Shown: piece by piece, positions 17,902 to 27,869 of the stretch | Position numbering within the stretch: the first letter of the stretch is position 1 | Layout: every line of letters starts with the position of its first letter | Source: Croceicoccus sediminis | GTDB taxonomy: Bacteria; Pseudomonadota; Alphaproteobacteria; Sphingomonadales; Sphingomonadaceae | Assembly (NCBI RefSeq): GCF_007570835.1 | Contig: NZ_SUNC01000001.1 | Span: 124,001 to 188,000, forward strand | Length of the DNA: 64,000 nt | Direction of reading: 5' to 3' | The notes under the pieces: generated by a model | Database searches by the model: none | What the model was told of the DNA's origin: nothing | The model's input: the letters and a program-made list of their open reading frames with translations, nothing else | Program-made: the position numbers and the translations under genes

Positions 17902-18894
17902 ATGACCAAGCGCCTCAGTAATCTCGACCGCACATTGAAGCTTGTGCACGCGCTTACGCAGAGCATGGAAGGTCTGACTCTTGACGAAATGGCAGCGTTG
18001 CTTGAAGTCAACCGGCGAACGGTTGAACGCATGCGCAACGTCATTCTGCTTCATTTCGATCTCGAAGAAACGATCGACGGTCGAATCAAGCGATTTCGGA
18101 TCAAAGACAGTCCGGGACGAGCCTATGCGAGGCCGAGTTCGTCCGAGGTTGCCGCGCTTCAGTCCGTGGTGGAAGCGGGGCGCCGCGAAGGCACCGCCAA
18201 CACCGAAGCGCTCGAGAAATTGCTCTCCAAGATCAAGATTGCCTTTGACAGCGCCGAGAGGCGTCGGCTGGATAATGATCTTGACCTGCTCACCCGCCTG
18301 CAGCGCTCGCGTGTCGCAGCGGGGCCTGCCGTCATTGCCTCGCCCGAAGACCTGACCACGATCCAGTCTGCTATTCTCGCATCCCATTGTGTCGACTTCG
18401 ATTATCAACCCGACTGGGCGGGCGAGCCCTCTTGGCGCAGGGTTGTTCCCTATGGCCTGATCCATGGACCGATCACCTACCTGGTAGGCAAGAGGCCTGA
18501 CCGGGACGATCCGCCTTTTACCTTCCGCCTGGACCGGATGAGCAACGTTCGGGACAGCGGGCTTGTCGGCTGCCCTCCCGAGGATTGGGATCTCGATGCA
18601 TGGATGGCCCGCAGCTTCGGCATCTGGCACGAGGCAGGTCACGAGATCGTTCTGAGAGTGCTGGCCCCGGCGGTCGATCGGGCGCGGGCTTGGCGCTTCC
18701 ATCCGCATCAACAGTTTGAAGAAGTTGGCGACGAACTAATTGTTCGTTTCCAATCAGGCGGCTTATTCGAGCTCGCCAATCACTTGTTTGGATGGGCCGG
18801 CGAACTGGTGATTGAAGGCCCTGACGCACTCAAGGACATGATGGAAAAGCGCCTGGCTGACGCGCAGACAATGCTGCGACCAGATTTGTCGTAA
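17902..18894 (+). CDS. WYL-domain transcriptional regulator
   Basis: The protein has 330 residues from the ATG at 17902; a GTG at 17899 is an equal alternative. The N-terminal winged helix (about 5-65: LTLDEMAALLEVNRRTVERM) is followed by the WYL ligand-binding domain (about 150-235, with VDFDY, RVVPYGLIHG and TYLVGKR) and the WCX C-terminal extension (about 245-330). WYL regulators commonly head defence operons and bind nucleic acids or nucleotide-like ligands. It is followed 58 bp later by the AddB-like gene in the same direction. The family call is strong; repression of the downstream operon is inferred. Confidence 0.9.
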   Translation: MTKRLSNLDRTLKLVHALTQSMEGLTLDEMAALLEVNRRTVERMRNVILLHFDLEETIDGRIKRFRIKDSPGRAYARPSSSEVAALQSVVEAGRREGTANTEALEKLLSKIKIAFDSAERRRLDNDLDLLTRLQRSRVAAGPAVIASPEDLTTIQSAILASHCVDFDYQPDWAGEPSWRRVVPYGLIHGPITYLVGKRPDRDDPPFTFRLDRMSNVRDSGLVGCPPEDWDLDAWMARSFGIWHEAGHEIVLRVLAPAVDRARAWRFHPHQQFEEVGDELIVRFQSGGLFELANHLFGWAGELVIEGPDALKDMMEKRLADAQTMLRPDLS

Positions 18895-18952
18895 TTCTCT
18901 GGCAAGCGTGTGGAATGACGGCGTGGGGCGATTTCTGAGGGGGTAATTTTGA

Positions 18953-21667
18953 ATGTTTGAGAACTGCCATCTTCGGATCGGCGAAGCGCCCTTTACGAGC
19001 TGCATGCCCCTCAGTGCGCAGCTTCTGGGGAGCCTCTATGCCTTGCCTCAGTTCACCGAGAAGCCGTTGCGCGAGGCTCTTGATCCCTTGGGTGACAGCG
19101 TCCCTTGGGCGGAAAGCTTCGCGGTAGCACCTGAGCAGACGACCGGTGCCGTTGGATCAATGCTCCGCCACATCATGATGGCTACGCGTGATCTCGAACC
19201 GTCGTCGGTTATGATTGATGCGCTACCGGGCGAGGGCAGGGCGCGCCTTCATTTGGATGCCCTGCGCAATCTGTGGATCGGAAGCAATGCCCTCGTTCCG
19301 TCCGATCTTGCGACGCTCAAGGCGTTCCTTGCTTGTGAGGCAAGCGACGCTCTTCAGCAGTTCCAGGTCGTCTGGGATCGCAACTGTGGTCACCTGACCC
19401 CGCTGGAGCGTGCGGTCCTCGAACACATCGAAAATCACCTTGGCAGGCTGAGCGAAGACGATGATGATGTTGTGCGTCTGATTTCCGACCGGAAACGGGC
19501 GCGCGCGCCCGCACCAACTCTGGCCGGCCATGTACAACGCCATCTTTTGGATCCCGATGTCCCGGTCATGCCGCTCGACGACAGCCTGGCCATACTTTCG
19601 GTCCGGGACTCCCTGACCGAGTGCGAGGCCGCGGCGGCCATCGTGCAGCGATGGCTGGCTGATGATGCAAGTCTCGCAGCCAGCGACATCGGCATCATCG
19701 TCCCGCAGGGTGCGGAATATGGCCATTATCTGGCAGAGACCTTCGCCCACGCTGGCTTGGTTGCCTCATCGCTTCCTGGGGTTGGTCAGCGGAGGAACAT
19801 TGGCGGTGAGGCTCTTCTGCATTTCCTTCAATGCCGACGCCGACCAGCTCCCGCCATGGCGCTCGCATCGCTTTACTGTTCACCCGTCTTGTGCTGGCCC
19901 GAAGAAGTAGGAACGGCCTTGGCGGCAGCCGTTATGGGTGGCGACTTTCAGCCAAGAGAGGCTCGTGACTTTGCAGGCAGGCAGGCATCTCTCTTCGCCC
20001 TGATCCGCTCGGCATCGCCTTCGACCAACGGGCAACTCAAGGAACAGATTCGATCTTTCCAGAGGCTGCTCAGCGACAACGAGGCACTCGCTGAGGATGT
20101 CGCTGAAGCGAAGCAACAGGCATCGCGTCTGATCGCAGCGCTTGGTAATGCCAACGACGCCGCAGAAGCGGAGCTGGAGAAAGCCATCCAGATGGCAGCG
20201 GCCTACCAGGCTGCGCCACCCGCGAGAGGGGCTTACTTCCTCGGTGGCATCTCGGTGATGATGGCTCACGAAACACCCAAGCGGTCGTTTCGCAAGCTTC
20301 TCGTCCTGGGCTTCAATGACGGTGCCTATCCGTCACCGCCCGCAGGCAATCCGTTTTTCCTCGACAGCGAAGTTGCATCGATTGCCGATGTCACCGGTAT
20401 ACAGTTGCCATCGCAGGCGCAGCAACTCGCTGCCGCGCTCGAGCTCTTCACCCGCCAGATCGGTGCAGCGAGCGAGCAGGTTATCCTCATCCTGTCAGAG
20501 CGTGATCGCAGCGGTAGCTCGCTTTCGGTGTCGTCGAGCCTGCCGCTGATCTCGCGGCTTGTGGAAGGGATTGAGGACCCAGAGGATCTGATCGTGCCTT
20601 TGAGCCATAGCGAGGGGACGATCTGGGAAAGGCTGGTGGGATGGAAGCCCCGACCAGTGATCGAACCGGCGATGATGCCGGAGGTGCCGCCTCATTATGC
20701 CTTCGACTTCAATCTTCTGGGGCTGCGCCAGAAGGAAGACGGCAGTGCGCGAGCGCAGAGCCCGAGCCGGCTCGAAAAGCTTCTGGTCAGTCCCCTGGCA
20801 TGGCTCCTCGCTGAGCTGGGCGCCGAACATGTTTCCTGGCAGCCCGAGGCGCTCGATGTCATGCTTCGCGGATCCCTGGCGCACGAGGTTTTCGAGCGCC
20901 TGTTTGTGCCGGGCAAGGCGCATCCGTCCAACGAGGAGATCGAAACCAAGGTCCCCGACATCCTGCTCGATCGCATTCGCGCACTGGCGCCGTTTCTCCA
21001 GACATCGGCATGGGCGGTTGAGCGCAACACGCTTGAGGCAGAAATCACCAAGTCCGCGAAGCATTGGTCGTTGGTCCTCAAATCTCTGGACGCCGAGATC
21101 GTGGGCAATGAGTTCTGGCTGTCGGGAGAGCTGTTCGGTCATCCCGTGCATGGCAAGGCCGATTGCCTGCTGCGGCTTCCCGATGGGCAGCCGGTTGTCG
21201 TGGATTACAAGAAGAGCAGTTCCGGCACGCGGCGCCAGCGCCTCCAGAAGGGATGGGATCTACAGGTCGATCTCTACCGGCGCATGAGCGTTCGGCTCGA
21301 CGAGCGCAGCAACGAAGGCGTGGTCCGTATTGCCGAGGCGTTGAGCGGGTGGTCGGAGCTCCCGGCAGTCGCCTATCACACGCTCAACGACGGGAATGTC
21401 CTGCTCAATGGGATCGATGAATTCGATAGCGCTGAGGTCGAACTTGTTGCGGGCGATATTGCCGAGCATGCGCTGGCGCTCATTTCGGCGCGGTTCGATG
21501 CTCTGAAGGCAGGCCGCCTCGATACCAACACTACAGCCGACGAGAAGTTCTTCCAGCGCTCCGCCGCGCTCGGCACCTATGCGCTGGAAGACAGTCCGTT
21601 GATCACCGCTTTCATGCGCGATGACATCAACCCCTCGGTGGCGCTTACGGACAATGAAGATGACTGA
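18953..21667 (+). CDS. AddB-like inactivated helicase / RecB-family nuclease
   Basis: The protein has 904 residues. The C-terminal third is a RecB-type PD-(D/E)XK nuclease: SPSRLEKLLVSPLAWLLAEL, GSLAHEVFERLF (about 639-650), GKADCLLRL (about 734-742) and VVVDYKKS (about 748-755), followed by the Gln/Tyr motif (LQVDLY). The N-terminal part resembles the UvrD-like scaffold of AddB without Walker A. The Cys residues that bind the iron-sulphur cluster in classical AddB are not evident (VSPLAW where CPLAW is usual). It overlaps the following AddA-like gene by 8 bp, as addB-addA pairs do. Placement in a WYL-led island suggests a dedicated defence version of AddAB rather than housekeeping repair. 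Confidence 0.82.
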   Translation: MFENCHLRIGEAPFTSCMPLSAQLLGSLYALPQFTEKPLREALDPLGDSVPWAESFAVAPEQTTGAVGSMLRHIMMATRDLEPSSVMIDALPGEGRARLHLDALRNLWIGSNALVPSDLATLKAFLACEASDALQQFQVVWDRNCGHLTPLERAVLEHIENHLGRLSEDDDDVVRLISDRKRARAPAPTLAGHVQRHLLDPDVPVMPLDDSLAILSVRDSLTECEAAAAIVQRWLADDASLAASDIGIIVPQGAEYGHYLAETFAHAGLVASSLPGVGQRRNIGGEALLHFLQCRRRPAPAMALASLYCSPVLCWPEEVGTALAAAVMGGDFQPREARDFAGRQASLFALIRSASPSTNGQLKEQIRSFQRLLSDNEALAEDVAEAKQQASRLIAALGNANDAAEAELEKAIQMAAAYQAAPPARGAYFLGGISVMMAHETPKRSFRKLLVLGFNDGAYPSPPAGNPFFLDSEVASIADVTGIQLPSQAQQLAAALELFTRQIGAASEQVILILSERDRSGSSLSVSSSLPLISRLVEGIEDPEDLIVPLSHSEGTIWERLVGWKPRPVIEPAMMPEVPPHYAFDFNLLGLRQKEDGSARAQSPSRLEKLLVSPLAWLLAELGAEHVSWQPEALDVMLRGSLAHEVFERLFVPGKAHPSNEEIETKVPDILLDRIRALAPFLQTSAWAVERNTLEAEITKSAKHWSLVLKSLDAEIVGNEFWLSGELFGHPVHGKADCLLRLPDGQPVVVDYKKSSSGTRRQRLQKGWDLQVDLYRRMSVRLDERSNEGVVRIAEALSGWSELPAVAYHTLNDGNVLLNGIDEFDSAEVELVAGDIAEHALALISARFDALKAGRLDTNTTADEKFFQRSAALGTYALEDSPLITAFMRDDINPSVALTDNEDD

Positions 21668-24600
21668 GCTTTCGATCGTTCCAGCCGGTGCAGGGGCTGG
21701 CAAGACCCATCACATCCAGGAAACCCTCACTCAGTGGGTACGCGACGGCAAAGTTCGGCCAGAGCGGATCCTGGCCGTCACTTTCACGGAGGCCGCGGCT
21801 GGGGAACTTCGTCAAAGGATACGTGGAGCACTGATTGCTGACGGCAATCTGCAAGCGGCTTTGGCCGTTGAACGAGCCTATGTTTCTACGATTCATGGCC
21901 TTGGACGCCGACTGCTGATTGAACATGCATTTGCGGCAGGCTCTTCGCCGCAGCAACGTCTCATCGCCGAGGACGAGCAGGACCTGCTCATCCACCGTTC
22001 GATCGAGGAAAACCAGGCGCTAAGCGAGCTTTCCCGTAACCTCGGGGCCTATGGCTACCGGGGTAGCTTCACCTCCGACGACACGGCGGAAGACAGCTTC
22101 CGCAAGTCCTTGCTCGGCGTGATCGCGCTCCTGCGAACGCTTGGGCCGCGGGGAAGCGACCCGGCTATGGCCGACTTTGTCGAGGCGTCGATCAGGCAAG
22201 GATATCGCCAGTCGGTCGGGGTGCCAGAGACATTGGCGGCTAGCTTGAAAAAGGCCGTCGAAGCACTGCTTTTCGCCTTTCCGAGATCGCTGGCGGACGA
22301 CGCCGGGAGTGCTGCAGCCAAGACGGCGTTTCGCGATAACTTCCGCACCTTGAAGCAAGCCGAACAATTGCTTTCGAGCGGAGGGAAGGACTGGAGACTT
22401 TGGCAACGGCTGCGTGATCTTCGCCAGTCCAAGCGTGGCAGTCCGACGGCCGATGGTTACGATGACCTGGCCGCCGCAGTCATGGGGGTTGCCGACACAC
22501 TGGTCTATCATCCGGGTCCGCTCGAAGATGCTGTTTCTCATGCGCGCGCGCTCGTGGAAGGCGCGCAATCCGCCATGACCGACTACGAGACCCGCAAGCG
22601 GGAACTCGGCGTCATCGACTTCAGCGACATGGTCACCAACGCCGCGCGGATTCTCGATGAGAAGCCCGGCGTGCTTGCCGCGATCATGGATGAGGTGGAC
22701 TGTGTCATTGTCGACGAGTTCCAGGACACCAACCCGATCCAGTTCACGTTCCTGTGGGCCCTGGCGCGGCAAGCGAAGCGCTCGCTCGTCGTCGGCGATA
22801 CCAAGCAGGCCATCATGGGCTTTCAAGGCGCCGACCCACGGCTGACCGTCGCGCTCACGAAGCAGTTCGAAACCAGCCCGCTCAACCGGAACTGGCGTTC
22901 CGATCCGCGGATCATGGATTTCGTCAACGCGCTGGGCCCTTGTCTTTTTGGCGATGACTACACTTCGCTCACCGCGCAGAACCCCACCGGACATGACACC
23001 GCGCTTGAAGTCATAGAGCTGGCTAACAAGCGCGGCGCGCGCTCGGGCGGGAAGCCCCAGCATTTCGTCGCGGATCGCCTTTTCTCCCTGCTGTCCGACG
23101 ATCATGTGACTATCATCGACAGGCATACGAAGATTTTGCGGCCGTTGGAGCCCAGAGACATCGCGGTCCTGTGCCCCACCCATAGCCATTGCGCGAGCTA
23201 TGCCAGCGCACTGCGGTCCCTCGGCCTGCCGGTTCGCGTGGCTGAAGGTGGCTGGTGGCAGAGCAAGATCGTCCAGGCCGCGTGCTTTGCCCTGCGGTTC
23301 GCCGTCGACCCTGCGGACAGCCATGCCGCGATTTGTACGGCGACGCTTGGTCCTGGGGCGACAGCGCTTCCGGACGCGATCAGGGCGCTTGCCGAGCAAG
23401 GCCGCATCGACACGCCTGAATTGACTGCGCTGCAGAGACTTTGGCCAGACTCGCTTGCGACACCGGTTGATCGTCTGGTTCACCAAGTCATCGAAGTCGC
23501 GGGGCTTCGCGACTGGTGCGACAGGCTCGATGACCCGGCCCAGATGAGGGCAGACCTGCTCCGGTTCGAAGCGGAAGCCGCAGCATTCATGGATGCTCAC
23601 CGCGACATGCGCGAGGCGTCCGGCTTTTATGGACAGAGCGCCAACGTCTTTCTCGGCTGGCTTGAGAACAAGGTCGGTCTCAAAGGCGAAGATTTGCGGC
23701 CGAACCCTTCAGGCAGTGAAGCCGACGGCGTCGAGATCGTCACCTGGCACGCATCCAAGGGACGTGAATGGCCAATCGTCGTTGTCTGCGGGCTCGACCA
23801 CAAGCTCGACCCCCGTGCCGGGACCTTCAGCACGAAGTTTCCGGGGTTCGACGATCTCGATCATGTGATCGAGGAAGCAACGCTCGCCTATGCTCCGGAA
23901 TTCGCCGCCCCTGAAGCGACCGATCGCTTTCTTCATGAACTCCATCCGGAGTCCGAAGAAACAGCGAGGCGGTTGCTTTACGTGGCCCTGACCCGTGCGC
24001 GGGATCGCCTGATAATCGAATGGCCGCAGGACGATGAGAAGGTTGATCCGCCTCTGCCGATCACTGCCCGCCGCCTTCTGAATGACGCCTGCGGCATCAG
24101 ATTTCAGGGTAACCAGATCAGCGTCGGCGCCGAAGAATTTCCTGCGCGCATGACGATCTGCAGCAAGGAGTTGCCGGCTTCGTTCGAGGCTGAGAACAAG
24201 GTTCATCTCGACGCGTCCGACCGCGAGCTGCGATTTGCCCTGGAGCGGCGCCCGATCGACGCCATGACATCTGTGGTAAGCCCCTCGCAGGCAACTGAAA
24301 CGTCACGGCCGCTTCCTTCTCAGATCGAGACGCGTGCGATCGCACCAGGTGTCATGCTTGCCGGACCCGACCTCGTGCAGGCGACCGATAGGGGCACGGC
24401 GATCCACGAAGCGCTGCGCATTCTCCTCTGCCGTCCTGATTTACCCCATAAGGTTCACGAGCATTGCCGCATTCTCGATGCCGAAGTGGAATTTCTCGCG
24501 CAGCAGGCAGAGGCTCTGCGTCAGGCTCTCGCCGACCTTGGCTATACGCAACTGCATGTCGAGCAACCGATCGACATTCCTCTTTCAGATGGTGGGAGCC

Positions 24601-24821
24601 AGAGCATCATCCTGGATCTCATCGCTGAAGGTCCCAGCGGCTTCATGATCGTGGATCACAAGAGCGGGGCGGTCTCAAATCATGCGCTGCGCTTTGAACG
24701 CTACTGGCCGCAACTGGCAGCCTACGTTGATGCAGTTGGGGCAATGGGTGGCAAGTCCGTTGATGGCGTCGCCGTATTCTGGACAGAGACCGGCGAACTA
24801 ACGCTGGGCAGAGGGATCTGA
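21660..24821 (+). CDS. AddA-like UvrD helicase with C-terminal PD-(D/E)XK nuclease
   Basis: The protein has 1053 residues from the ATG at 21660 (ATG 21654 also possible). Walker A AGAGAGKT at 9-16, STIHGLGRR near 75, DEFQDT near 351, TWHASKGREW near 694 and YVALTRARDR near 773 give a full SF1A helicase. The C-terminus has a RecB-like nuclease: GTAIHEALRI, ILDLIAEG (about 982) and MIVDHKSG (about 997), then a Tyr-bearing QLAAY motif. Together with the AddB-like protein it would form a dual-nuclease, single-helicase end-resecting complex, as in AddAB. The chromosomal AddAB should be elsewhere, so this looks like a second set. Confidence 0.85.
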   Translation: MTELSIVPAGAGAGKTHHIQETLTQWVRDGKVRPERILAVTFTEAAAGELRQRIRGALIADGNLQAALAVERAYVSTIHGLGRRLLIEHAFAAGSSPQQRLIAEDEQDLLIHRSIEENQALSELSRNLGAYGYRGSFTSDDTAEDSFRKSLLGVIALLRTLGPRGSDPAMADFVEASIRQGYRQSVGVPETLAASLKKAVEALLFAFPRSLADDAGSAAAKTAFRDNFRTLKQAEQLLSSGGKDWRLWQRLRDLRQSKRGSPTADGYDDLAAAVMGVADTLVYHPGPLEDAVSHARALVEGAQSAMTDYETRKRELGVIDFSDMVTNAARILDEKPGVLAAIMDEVDCVIVDEFQDTNPIQFTFLWALARQAKRSLVVGDTKQAIMGFQGADPRLTVALTKQFETSPLNRNWRSDPRIMDFVNALGPCLFGDDYTSLTAQNPTGHDTALEVIELANKRGARSGGKPQHFVADRLFSLLSDDHVTIIDRHTKILRPLEPRDIAVLCPTHSHCASYASALRSLGLPVRVAEGGWWQSKIVQAACFALRFAVDPADSHAAICTATLGPGATALPDAIRALAEQGRIDTPELTALQRLWPDSLATPVDRLVHQVIEVAGLRDWCDRLDDPAQMRADLLRFEAEAAAFMDAHRDMREASGFYGQSANVFLGWLENKVGLKGEDLRPNPSGSEADGVEIVTWHASKGREWPIVVVCGLDHKLDPRAGTFSTKFPGFDDLDHVIEEATLAYAPEFAAPEATDRFLHELHPESEETARRLLYVALTRARDRLIIEWPQDDEKVDPPLPITARRLLNDACGIRFQGNQISVGAEEFPARMTICSKELPASFEAENKVHLDASDRELRFALERRPIDAMTSVVSPSQATETSRPLPSQIETRAIAPGVMLAGPDLVQATDRGTAIHEALRILLCRPDLPHKVHEHCRILDAEVEFLAQQAEALRQALADLGYTQLHVEQPIDIPLSDGGSQSIILDLIAEGPSGFMIVDHKSGAVSNHALRFERYWPQLAAYVDAVGAMGGKSVDGVAVFWTETGELTLGRGI

Positions 24822-24846
24822 GGGGCACTGGCACTTGGCGCTAAGA

Positions 24847-26025
24847 ATGAGTTCAGCAATTGGCTGGGTCGATTTTGACGAGACAGAACGCGATCGTGCG
24901 CAGCGGTTGATGGACCTGTTCCGTGAGCAGGATAGCCGCGACGAGCTTGGGCTTGGCGCGATCAGGGATTCTATAGCCGATCATCTTTTTCCCGGAACGA
25001 GCACCATTCACACGCGGCTGCGGTACATGCTGTTCATTCCGTGGATATTCGACTCCCTGCCGTCTCATCTCAGTCCGCGAGACATTGCAGTCAAAGCACG
25101 TCAGAAGGAAATCGAACTTGGCCAGGCGCTGATGTCTGGCGCGCCTGGCGCCGTTGGCATCATTGGTAAGGACGCTGGCGAGAAGCTCAAGCGCCTGCCG
25201 AGTAGCATATATTGGTCGGGACTGGAAAGCTGGGGCATCCGGCAATTTCCTGGTTCGATTGAGTCCTATTTTGCCGCCTTGCCGCACTGGCCCAAGGATA
25301 CTGGCAAGGATCACGTCGAAGACGACATGAGCGGGGCACAGCGGCATCGACATCTGTGGCACGACCGCATGCCTCAGCCACCGAAGGGATGGCCTGACAC
25401 CGTCGATTTCGATCTGGAACCGGACGAGGCGAGTTTTCTTGTCGATCGCCTTGTCGATCGCCATCCCCACAGCCTCTTGACCTATTTGGCAAGTCGGAGC
25501 GATCGGGCAAAGGCAGATGCAATATGGCTGCATCCGCATATTGCGGATTTTCCTGCCCAGGCACGAGTGCTGGTTGAACATGCCAGGATATTCTCGGGCG
25601 TCATGCATGGCGCCGCGCTGCTCTACAATCTGCTGTTGAGTGAGCTGCGGGAAAACGAGGACTGGATTGAGCGCTACCAGACCGCACTCACCGAATGGAG
25701 CGACGAACTCGATACCAAGGAATTGGCATCTTGGTCGCTGGAAGATTTCTGGCACGAGACACGCCATACCGGCCATTCGGTTCTCGATCCGGCCAAGCGG
25801 TTTGTCACCGAATGGGTGGCCTTGGTGCGGAAGGAGGGAGGATTAGGCCGCAATCGTGACGCAGCAAACGCGCTCGTCATGACGCGTGAGAGGAGACTCA
25901 AGAAGGGGCAATCCCGGTTTGCAAACAAGAGTGCGCGGGACCGTTGGCAAGGAGCATCCGGAACTGGAAGGCTTCAGTTTCGCTGGTCAATCGCACAGAG
26001 CCATCTGAAGGATCTCAAGCGTTGA
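24847..26025 (+). CDS. DUF6361-like protein of the helicase-nuclease operon
   Basis: The protein has 392 residues from the ATG at 24847; a TTG 12 bases upstream is the alternative. The N-terminus SSAIGWVDFDETERDRA followed by LGLGAIRDSIADHLFPGTST and RLRYMLFIPW is the recognisable start of a DUF6361-type protein. The function of this family is unknown to me. It starts 25 bp after the AddA-like gene and its stop overlaps the TTG start of the next gene. From memory the set DUF6361, PLD nuclease and helicase resembles the three-gene Azaca defence system, but I could not verify this. Confidence 0.75.
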   Translation: MSSAIGWVDFDETERDRAQRLMDLFREQDSRDELGLGAIRDSIADHLFPGTSTIHTRLRYMLFIPWIFDSLPSHLSPRDIAVKARQKEIELGQALMSGAPGAVGIIGKDAGEKLKRLPSSIYWSGLESWGIRQFPGSIESYFAALPHWPKDTGKDHVEDDMSGAQRHRHLWHDRMPQPPKGWPDTVDFDLEPDEASFLVDRLVDRHPHSLLTYLASRSDRAKADAIWLHPHIADFPAQARVLVEHARIFSGVMHGAALLYNLLLSELRENEDWIERYQTALTEWSDELDTKELASWSLEDFWHETRHTGHSVLDPAKRFVTEWVALVRKEGGLGRNRDAANALVMTRERRLKKGQSRFANKSARDRWQGASGTGRLQFRWSIAQSHLKDLKR

Positions 26026-27869
26026 ACAGGGCGACGCTCGATCCCGAAAACCGGCTTCTCTACGGCGATAGCCTTCAGGCTCCCCCCGGGTATCGCTTCG
26101 ATGCCGGCGTGGCGACGACATTCTCACTCGATTTTGAGACGGCGCTAGCCGTACCGGTCAGCCTGGCATTGTTTGCCGCCGACAATAGAGAGGAAATTTT
26201 GCAGCATCCTATTGCTCTGCTCGAGGGAGCAGAACGGATTTCGGGGCGCTTGGCCGTCTTCGCCGAGGCAGGTCAAATCCATGCGGGGCTTGCCCAACAA
26301 TCTCGACTTTGCTCGTTGCTCGAGAAGGTTATCGTCGAAGTCCAAGCGCCAGGAGAGGGTAGCTTCCATCCGAAAATCTGGGCGCTGCGGTTCAAGCCAT
26401 TGGACGAAGAGGGCGATGATCTTCTTAGGGTACTCGTATTGTCGCGCAATCTCACGCGTGACAGATCATGGGACATAGCCGTGCGTCTCGACGGACGCCG
26501 CACTCGCCAGCCTAAGGCCCAGAACCGTCCGTTGTACGCGTTGCTCTCCGCGCTCCCAGATCTCGCGGTCAGCCCGGTCCCGGATGAGCAGCGGGCGCTC
26601 ACTTCGGAACTCGCCGAAGACATGCGCTACGCCGAGTGGTCATTGCCCGATGCCTGTGAAAAATTTGAGTTCGCAGTCAACGGGCTGGGAGGACGGCCTT
26701 GGCAGCCGCCGGAATGCACGCGCATCGGTGTGGTCTCGCCATTTTGCGACGATGACGCGTTATCGATGTTGGCTGGAAAGGCGCGCCGCTCCGCCGAAAT
26801 CTTGATAAGCAGGCCCGATCAGCTTGCCTGCATAGCTGCCGAAACACTCGACGATTTCGCACATGTCGCGGTTCTGGATGAAATGGCCGAGCGTGAGGAT
26901 GGTGAGGAAGCTATTTCGGGAGCTTTGGAAGGGCTCCACGCCAAGATAATTGTCGCTGAGCACAGCTGGGATACCCGTCTGACCTTAGGCTCCGGCAATG
27001 CGACTAAACCCGCGTTCATCTCAGGGCGAAACGTCGAGTTCTTCATCACATTCACGGGTAAAACGTCAAAGCTGGGGTCAATCGAGACCATTCTTGGCGA
27101 GAACGGGTTCGGGCGTCTCACTCGTGCTTACGTTCCAGGAGAATTGGCTGCTGCTGACGCTTCCGAGCGTGCTGCTGAAAGGGTGCTCCTTGATGCCCGG
27201 CGGGCACTTGCCCGCGGAGGCCTCAGCATCCGTTGTGAAGCAGACGCGACCGAGGGCTCAGGCAATTGGCGCATGTGGCTGGTTCCACCTGCTGGAGGCA
27301 TTGCACTTGCAGACATCAACCGCGTGCGGGTTTGGCCGATAACCCGAGGGGAAGGGCACGCCAGGGATGCTCAGGCATCACTGGAAGCCGGTGCGGCTTT
27401 GGACTTGGGTGTGGTTCCGCTCGCCGATGTCACACGCTTTCTGGCGATTGAAATGAAGGAACAGGCAACCGGTCAAAGCATCCTCTTTAGCACTGGCTTG
27501 CCGATTGAGGGCCTACCGGCCGAGCGCGACGCAGCGATCATGCGATCGGTGATCAATGATCGCAAAACATTCCTGCGCTATTTGAGGCTCTTGCTCACCG
27601 CACTCGGTGATCCGTTTGCGGCGGCTTTGGCGGCCGACGGAAGCGGCAGTGGGGCAGGGTGGGCCATGGCCGTGGCCGACGATGAGCCGTTGCTCGAGGA
27701 ACTCGTCCGGGCCCTTTGCGCCAAGGATGGGCGCCTGAATGCAGTTGATCGTCTGATGACCAGGCTAAGAGAGGCAAATACGGAAGGCGCAGACCCAATA
27801 CCCGAAGAGTTTCGGGTTCTCTGGCAGACATTCCGCGCCGTACTGGAGGAGTCCGGCAATGGAGAATGA
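26022..27869 (+). CDS. Phospholipase-D-like (HKD) nuclease
   Basis: The protein has 615 residues from a TTG at 26022 that overlaps the preceding stop (TTGA). Two HxK(x)nN-type half-motifs are visible: SFHPKIWALRF with LSRNLTRDRSWD (about 115-151), and LHAKIIVAE with GSGNAT (about 304-328). This is the pattern of PLD-superfamily nucleases in which the usual Asp is lost. In DISARM, Dpd and similar systems PLD proteins accompany an SF2 helicase, as here: it overlaps the helicase start by 11 bp. The likely role is cleavage of foreign DNA (or RNA) delivered by the helicase; the substrate is unproven. Confidence 0.82.
   Translation: MNRATLDPENRLLYGDSLQAPPGYRFDAGVATTFSLDFETALAVPVSLALFAADNREEILQHPIALLEGAERISGRLAVFAEAGQIHAGLAQQSRLCSLLEKVIVEVQAPGEGSFHPKIWALRFKPLDEEGDDLLRVLVLSRNLTRDRSWDIAVRLDGRRTRQPKAQNRPLYALLSALPDLAVSPVPDEQRALTSELAEDMRYAEWSLPDACEKFEFAVNGLGGRPWQPPECTRIGVVSPFCDDDALSMLAGKARRSAEILISRPDQLACIAAETLDDFAHVAVLDEMAEREDGEEAISGALEGLHAKIIVAEHSWDTRLTLGSGNATKPAFISGRNVEFFITFTGKTSKLGSIETILGENGFGRLTRAYVPGELAAADASERAAERVLLDARRALARGGLSIRCEADATEGSGNWRMWLVPPAGGIALADINRVRVWPITRGEGHARDAQASLEAGAALDLGVVPLADVTRFLAIEMKEQATGQSILFSTGLPIEGLPAERDAAIMRSVINDRKTFLRYLRLLLTALGDPFAAALAADGSGSGAGWAMAVADDEPLLEELVRALCAKDGRLNAVDRLMTRLREANTEGADPIPEEFRVLWQTFRAVLEESGNGE

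Noticed and set aside
22020-23600. 526-codon minus-strand frame opposite the AddA-like gene
   Set aside because: Composition of an antisense shadow; the plus strand has all SF1 helicase motifs.
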